A stretch of 64,000 nucleotides of DNA, from the NCBI GenBank assembly GCA_020310875.1, contig CM035438.1:91892212-91956211 (forward strand). Direction: 5' to 3'. The position numbers were made by a program, and so were the translations under genes. Source of the stretch: Ceratopteris richardii (lineage: Eukaryota; Streptophyta; Polypodiopsida; Polypodiales; Pteridaceae). Below are positions 57,894 to 64,000 of this stretch, in pieces (the stretch's first letter is position 1; each line of letters starts with the position of its first letter). Under the pieces are notes generated by a model. It was not told the origin of the DNA. It ran no database searches and was given only the letters and a program-made list of their open reading frames with translations.

Positions 57894-58752
57894 TGTTGGA
57901 ATTTGGGGCCCCAGGATCGTTCCAATACTAAAACCTTTTGAGCATACACAACTTAATTGACAAGATGATAAGTGAGATAGAGAAAGAAAGAGATCTTGAG
58001 ACAAGGATAGGGAACGTAAGCTGGATGCTTACTTCACTAGAAATAATAGATGTCCAAATTACAACATGGGAGTACTACTCAACCATATAAAGTGGTGCAC
58101 TCACTAATGGAAGAATAAGAAGATGATGATACAAAATTTAGATTATGTTGAAATAATCTAAGTGTGTGTGAAGAGAACGAAGCAACGAAGCTAACAAAAT
58201 AGTGTAACGAAATTGTAAATCAACCACAAGGTTAACTCACAAAAGATAGTTACCACCACCTCGTAGAAGACTTCTTGCTGCGATGAGAGAAGCCTCTCCT
58301 TCACCAAAACTTCACCTCCTTCAAGAGTGAGAACACTCTGTCTTCAAGAAGATCTCCAAGCTCTAGATCTTTGAGTGAGTAAGTTACACAATGAGCCAAG
58401 GGCCTTATTATATAGTTTTTGAGTATCCATGAAAAGCTAAAAGAAAGCTTAAAGCTACGATCGTAGAACGATAACAAAAAAACACCTCTATCGCAAACGA
58501 CTTTTTCCGTGAAGAGTTTTTCGAATTGCTTTATTTAAAAGCACGAACTTGCTGCCGCAACGCGTGGGGATTGAACCCTGGTCAATGAGGATGCTTTTAT
58601 AACATTGGGCTAGACCACATGAGCGCCCGCTGTGACTTGTTGAAGAATATAAAACAAATTATATATACGGAAGCTGCACCTGCCTGGAACAATATAGAGA
58701 AAGCTTTTTATGAAGCTATTTGTTGGACCAATGAGGACATTGACTTCCAACA
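57894..58752 (-). repeat. 3' LTR of element B
   Basis: 859 bp from TGTTGGAATTTG to GACTTCCAACA. A TATA-like ATATAATA lies on the minus strand at about 58407-58414. A tRNA-like box B (GGTTCAATCCC) lies on the minus strand at about 58569-58579. Confidence 0.95.
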
Positions 58753-58767
58753 ATCCCTCCTTCAATG
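58753..58767 (-). other. Polypurine tract of element B
   Basis: Minus-strand GAAGGAGGGAT sits directly before the LTR start TGTTGGAAGTC. Confidence 0.8.
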
Positions 58768-60885
58768 TCATATTGGTACAAGATTCAGTAACCTGCAAAT
58801 CTTCTCATGACTATCTCTAGTCAATGCTTTGGTAAAAATATCTGCAACATTCTCACTAGAAGGAACATAAACTAGCTCAATGTGCTTCTTAGCTATCTGC
58901 TCTCGAATATAGTGGTAGTGTACCTCTATATGCTTTGTCCTTGCATGATGCACTAGATTCTTAGCTATAGCTATAGCACTCTGGCTATCTGAAAATATCT
59001 GAATGGGTTGATGTACTCTTACATCAAGATAACTGAAAATCTTTTGCAACCAAACTGACTCTAGAGTAGCTGTAAATGACGCACGATATTCAGCTTCACA
59101 TGATGAAGTGGAAATAGTGGGTTGTCTCTTTGAAAACCATGAGACAATCTCCAAGATAAAAACAAAATCCACTAGTACTTCTTCTTGTGTCTCTATCACC
59201 TGCCCAATCAGAATCTGAAAATCCTTTTAGTAACAAATGTGTAGATTTTGAAAATACCATAGCATAATTTGAAGTTCCCTTCAAATAACGAAAGATCCGC
59301 TTTACTGCTTTCCAATGTAACACTGTCGGATTCTGCATGAACCTTGATACTTGAGAAACTGCAAACTGTATATCAGGACGTGTATTACAAAGATAAATCA
59401 AGCAACCAACTGCTTGACTATATAGAGTAGCATCAAATGGCTCTACATCTGCTACCATTTGTAAAGATATGTTCTGATCCATAGGTGTTTGCATAGGTTT
59501 AGAATCACCCATTTGAAACCTTTCCAAAAGTTTCTCAATGTACTTCTGCTGTGTCATGTAGATACACTCATCTCAAAACAGAAACTGAATCCCAAGATAA
59601 TAATGTAGAATGCCTAAATCATTCACATCAAATGTTTGCTTCAATTCTTCTTTGAACATCTGCAAATCTTCATCTCTAGGACTTGTGACTATAATATCAT
59701 CCACATAAATGATTGCTATAATCATCATACTTGTTTCAGCTTTGACATAAAGAGTTGGAGCTGCATCTGAGTTATGGAAACCAATGGATAAAAGATATGT
59801 ATGTATGTTTTCATACCATGCTCTAGGTGCGTGTTTTAAACCATACAAAGCTTTTATAAGCTTACACACTAAGTGTTCTTTACCTGTCTCTTCAAAACCT
59901 TCTGGTTCCTGAATATACACATCCTCGTGTAAATCACCATTTGGAAAAGTAGTCTTGATGTCAAGTTGATATATATGCCAACCAAAATGTGCTGCTAGAG
60001 CAAGTACTGACCTAATAATAGTCATCCTAGACGTAGGAGCAAATGTCTCATCATAACAATACCTTTTTGTTGTGCATATCCTTTGACAACCAACCTGGCC
60101 TTGTATCTATCAATAGTACCATCTGGTTTCCTTTTGATTTTGAAGATCCATTTTACACCTATAGCCTTCTTTCCTTCTGGTAACTCACATAGCTGCCAAG
60201 TTTGATTCTTATGAATAGAATCAATCTCTTCTTGCATAGCTTTTCTCCAAATAGGAATGTTAAGTGCATCTTTAACACACGCAGGTTCATCTTCAACAGT
60301 CGTAAGTGCCAAAATATCATGAATCTCGAAGTCTTCAGCAAAACTTACATGATCTTTTTGCTGTCTAGTTTGACTTCTTGTTCTTACATGATCTTGTTGT
60401 TGTTGTCTAGTCTGACTCCTTGTTCTTCCAGTAAAAGTCTTTATACCACTATCTTTCCAAGTTTGATATAACCACGTAGGTGTATCCTTGAATAGTGGTG
60501 AAACTCTTTCTGAACTTTCAGCTTCCACAGGTTCTGGAACTTGTCCTGTCGAGGTACTAGGACTTTTTGGAACTTTAACTTCTTCCATTTTTGGAATCAA
60601 AGTTTCTTGTGGAACTGAGTATGTAGAAGGTTGTGAAATTCCTCTTTCTTCGACTTTTTCTTGAATACTAGGAATTTGAGTTTTAACTCCCTCCTGATAT
60701 GGTTGAACATGTACATCCAGAATCTTTCTAAAAATTCCATAGTCATTTTCACTAATGAACTCCGGAATTTTCTGCTTCTTTATCATAAACCTTATCTTCA
60801 GCAATATAAGCATTACGTGAAAGAATAACTTCACCTGTCTCTGGAACATAAAACCTGTATCCTTTACTTTCAAGAGGATATCCAA
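58768..60885 (-). pseudogene. pol: RT and RNase H of element B
   Basis: Minus strand: AMQEEIDSIHKNQTW and KWIFKIKRKPDG open RT (60885-60022), then QLDIKTTFPNGDLHEDV and IIYVDDIIV (60025-59573), then QKYIEKLLERF, CLIYLCNTRPDIQFAVSQVSRF and FSDSDWAGDRDT (59557-59096), then SCEAEYRASF, DSQSAIAIAKN, TKHIEVHYHYIRE and ENVADIFTKAL (59199-58768). The four blocks show three frame changes and a stop near 59570. All catalytic motifs of RT and RNase H are present. Confidence 0.92.
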
Positions 60886-61825
60886 TAAAAACAGCTTTCT
60901 TTGCCTTTACATCTAGTTTGCCTCGGTCCTTTTTCTCAACATGTACATAAGAAAGTGATCCAAACACTTTGAAGTAACTCACATTAGGTTTTCTACCCTA
61001 ATAAGCCTCATACGGTGTGATTACCTTTAAAGCTTTTGTAGATTACCTGTTCAAAATGTGATTAGCTGTATGTACTGCATCAAACCAGAATTTTGGTGAA
61101 AGCCTCTTGGATGCCATCATGCTCCGCATCATTTCAACAAGTACTCTATTCTTTCTTTCTGCAACACCATTTTGCTGAGGAGTATAAGCAATAGTACGGT
61201 GTCGAGTAATACCTTTCTCATCGAGAAATGTCTGAAACTCATTTGACAAGTATTCTCCACCTCTATCACTTCTGAGAATCTGGACAGTTTCCTGACTTTC
61301 ATTTTCAACCATATCTACAAACTTCTTGAACATAGGAAAGACTTCTGACTTTGACTTGAGACCATAGATCCATGAGTATCTTGTAGAATCATCCACAAAT
61401 AGGACAGAATACCTGAAACCCTGAATAGAGTCTGCTCTCATAGGACCATTCACATCTGAATGAATAATCTGCAATTTCCTGGTAGCTGTAATATGACCAT
61501 GTTTCTTGAAAGGTACTTTATGCATCTTACCTTCAAGACAACCTTCACATATATGTGAATCATCAGGTAGCTTGAATGAGGGTAAACTCTCAACCATACC
61601 TCTGTCTTTGATATTCTTGAGAGCTCCAAAACTGATATGTCCAAATCTTTCATGCCATAGCTTCATATCTTCCACCGGTGATGAAGATTTGACTGCATAT
61701 GCCTGACTAATTTTTGACAAAACAAAGACCCCTCCTTTATGCGTACCTTGCAAAATACACTTGGTCTTCTTTATGTGATAAGATCTTACAAAGATCTTTC
61801 TCAAATACAACTTTAAAACCATCAC
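60752..61825 (-). pseudogene. pol: Integrase of element B
   Basis: The zinc-binding part has WHERFGH and CEGCLEGK (about 61660-61530). Core: HSDVNGPM (about 61450), RSDRGGEYLS (about 61270) and NGVAERKN (about 61165) give the three acids. The frame stops at 61043 and again near 60990, then continues in the same frame to 60752 with VSYFKVFGSLSYVHV and FIGYPLESKGYRFY. The first 90 bases overlap the end of the gag-protease frame in another frame. Confidence 0.92.
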
Positions 61826-63122
61826 TTAAAAATGTAGATATAGATAGCAGATTCTTCTTCATTTCAGGTACATAAAGGACATCTGAAATTTGAAAAACAC
61901 CACCTTCTCTTGACTTTAGGGTTACTGTACCTATTCCCACAACATCCAAATCATTGCCATCTGCAATAGTAACTCTTCTACCTGAAGAATAGGAAAGAGA
62001 AGAAAATACATCTCTGCAACCTGTCATATGCTTAGTAGCACCTAAGTCGAATATCCAAGGACTTGCTGAAAGAACTTGTAAAGCTGCTTGATCAAAAGCT
62101 ACTTCCTCAATGGTGATACAGGCATAAGAATCACCTTGAAATTTCCCTTTTTTATCATCTTCTGCAACATTACCTGATGCCTTTTTCTTTTCTGCTGCAA
62201 TCCTTTTATAACATTCTGACTGAATATGTCCACGTTTCTTGCAAATAGAACATATTTTTACCTTCTTCTTAGAAGAATTCTCTTTAGATGTCGTAGATAC
62301 AGAATCTGAAGTAGAAGGTGAGAGGGACCTACTTTCCTTCTTGGATTGTTTTTCCTTCTTCTTATCCTTCTTCTTCTTACCCTTTGATGAAGATGAAAGT
62401 GCTTCTTCATTCTCTTCCATTCCCTTTAACAGATCTTCATCTTGAATCAGTAAGAACTCTAATTCTTCAAATGTAACCTCTCTATCTCTTGTGGTAAGGG
62501 TAAGAGTGGTTATGAAAGATCGATATGAAATAGGAAGTGAATTAATCAGCATATTTACCATTTCTTCATCTGATATCTCAACTCCTACATTTAGAAGTTG
62601 ATCTCTCAAGTCAACGAGTCTCGTAATGTGGGTTTGAATTGACTCACCAGCTTTCATCCTTGTATTTGCTAGTTGTCTCCTCAAGTGAGCTTTCCTAGTA
62701 AGATTTTTGCTTTGAAAAAGATTCTCAAGCTTCAACCAAGCTTGACTAGAACTTCTGCAAGATCTGATATGTGGTAGAATATGCTTTTTGACACTCATTG
62801 CTATGAATGAAAGTGCTAAAGCATCTCTAGCATCCCATCTTGCCTGATCTTTAGTAGGAGGAACTCTAGGTAAAGACCTAGCAGTGACTCTGGATGTCGA
62901 AGTGGTTACCTCTTCTTCAGTTGGTTCTGTAATAGTAGTTCCAGTACCTGTTGAAGCTGTTGTAGACCCTTCTTCGCCTTCTTGTCTTGGTCCTGTTAAA
63001 GATCCATTGACGATACTCCATAAATCCTTTGTCACTAACAAGTTCATCATCATGAAACTCCACAAGGGATAATTACAAGATCCATCCAACTTGTCTTCAA
63101 TCTCAATTCTAATCTCACTCAT
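61737..63122 (-). pseudogene. gag: gag and protease of element B
   Basis: A 461-codon frame from ATG 63122. Gag: NYPLWSFMMMNLLV, then the UBN2-like gag region (WLKLENLFQSKNLTRKAHLRRQ), a Lys/Ser-rich stretch, and a CCHC knuckle CSICKKRGHIQSEC with standard spacing (about 62255). The protease motif reads WIFDLGATKHMTG (about 62050): Leu replaces the Ser/Thr of the catalytic D-S/T-G, a TCG-to-TTG type change. The protease is probably impaired. A frameshift near 61800 disconnects integrase. The start is 27 bases inside the primer site. Confidence 0.92.
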
Positions 63123-63150
63123 CTTATCTTAAGTGTGTATGTCAATTATG

Positions 63151-63164
63151 TAGCTCTGATACCA
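63151..63164 (-). other. Primer-binding site of element B (initiator-Met type)
   Basis: Minus-strand TGGTATCAGAGCTA starts two bases after the LTR; TGGTATCAGAGC is the standard plant copia primer site. Confidence 0.92.
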
Positions 63165-63166
63165 AG

Positions 63167-64000
63167 TGTTGGAATTTGGGGCCCCAGGATCGTTCCAATA
63201 CTAAAACCTTTTGAGCATACACAACTTAATTGACAAGATGATAAGTGAGATAGAGAAAGAAAGAGATCTTGAGACAAGGATAGGGAACGTAAGCTGGATG
63301 CTTACTTCACTAGAAATAATAGATGTCCAAATTACAACATGGGAGTACTACTCAACCATATAAAGTGGTGCACTCACTAATGGAAGAATAAGAAGATGAT
63401 GATACAAAATTTAGATTATGTTGAAATAATCTAAGTGTGTGTGAAGAGAACGAAGCAACGAAGCTAACAAAATAGTGTAACAAAATTGTAAATCAACCAC
63501 AAGGTTAACTCACAAAAGATAGTTACCACCACCTTGTAGAAGACTTCTTGCTGCGATGAGAGAAGCCTCTCCTTCACCAAAACTTCACCTCCTTCAAGAG
63601 TGTGAGAACACTCTGTCTTCAAGAAGATCTCCAAGCTCTAGATCTTTGAGTGAGTAAGTTACACAATGAGCCAAGGGCCTTATTATATAGTTTTTGAGTA
63701 TCCATGAAAAGCTAAAAGAAAGCTTAAAGCTACGATCGTAGAACGATAACAAAAAAACACCTCTATTACGAATGGCTTTTTCCGTGAAGAGTTTTTCGAA
63801 TTGCTTTATTAAAAAGCACGAACTTGCTGCCGCAACGCGTGGGGATTGAAACCTGGTCAATGAGGATGCTTTTATAACATTGGGCTAGACCACATGAGCG
63901 CCCGCTGTGACTTGTTGAAGAATATAGAACAAATTATATATGCGGAAGTTGCACCCGCCTGGAACAAGATAGAGAAAGCTTTTTATGAAGCTATTTGTTG
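63167..64000 (-). repeat. 5' LTR of element B, clipped by the window end
   Basis: Begins TGTTGGAATTTG and matches the left LTR to the last base of the window, where about 30 bases remain. Confidence 0.95.

Larger units (their letters stand above)
57894..64000 (-). mobile_element. Element B: Ty1/copia element, nearly complete, right LTR clipped
   Basis: Two LTRs (57894-58752 and 63167-64000, the latter missing about 30 bases at the window end) flank gag, protease, integrase, RT and RNase H on the minus strand. A Met-tRNA primer site follows the right LTR and a polypurine tract precedes the left one. CAAAG at 57889-57893 should be the left target duplication. The LTRs differ at only about a dozen sites by eye, so it inserted recently, yet the coding region has about four frameshifts. 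Confidence 0.95.

Overview
This window is repeat-rich nuclear DNA of a vascular plant. Almost all of it consists of nested LTR retrotransposons, and I see no intact host gene, functional rRNA or tRNA gene, or CRISPR array. The plant assignment rests on the tRNA-Asp-type primer site of the large Ty3 elements (as in Athila/Tat), initiator-Met primer sites in the copia-type elements, plant-type Ty3 and copia polyproteins, and many C-to-T type nonsense changes typical of methylated plant repeats. Species cannot be named from this sequence.

Layout. (I) 1-13387, plus strand: a Ty3/Athila-like element whose 5' end lies outside the window; it ends in a polypurine tract and a 633-bp 3' LTR. 13388-14050: non-coding degenerate repeats. 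(IV) about 14050-15300, plus: the pol fragment of an older related element, cut by the next insertion. (II) 15301-about 30340, plus: a second Athila-like element with 5' LTR, primer site, long leader, gag-pol and 3' ORF, truncated before its 3' LTR. (V) about 30716-32270, plus: a decayed, internally deleted copia element. 32271-33713: no gene seen. (III) 33714-53968, minus: a 20-kb Athila-like element with both LTRs and a near-perfect target duplication GGAG(C/T). Inside its leader sits (VI) 47529-51861, minus, a non-coding LTR element with a perfect TACCT duplication. 53969-55088: flank with a 5S rRNA-derived piece and a 166-bp tandem duplication. (A) 55089-57893, minus: the 3' part of a copia element, interrupted by (B) 57894-64000, minus, a copia element with two very similar LTRs, the right one clipped by the window end.

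The large Ty3 family (I, II, III) is the most interesting content. Its polyprotein appears to be one long frame: gag with several CCHC-type knuckles, an in-frame UAG, protease 1, acidic linker, RT, RNase H, two successive integrase zinc-binding (H2C2) modules, integrase core, integrase C-terminus, and then a second aspartic-protease-like domain fused downstream of integrase, followed by a tail with repeated W-V-P-K motifs. A separate downstream ORF (about 1,330 codons in element I) has a conserved N-terminal domain, a Pro/Ser/Thr-rich middle, coiled coils and a C-terminal domain ending at the polypurine tract. The second protease, the doubled H2C2 module and the 3' ORF all recur in three diverged copies, so they are ancestral features of the family and not local rearrangements. 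Two of the copies also carry unrelated short-palindrome arrays at the same place in their leaders. All coding regions are broken, so I call them pseudogenes.
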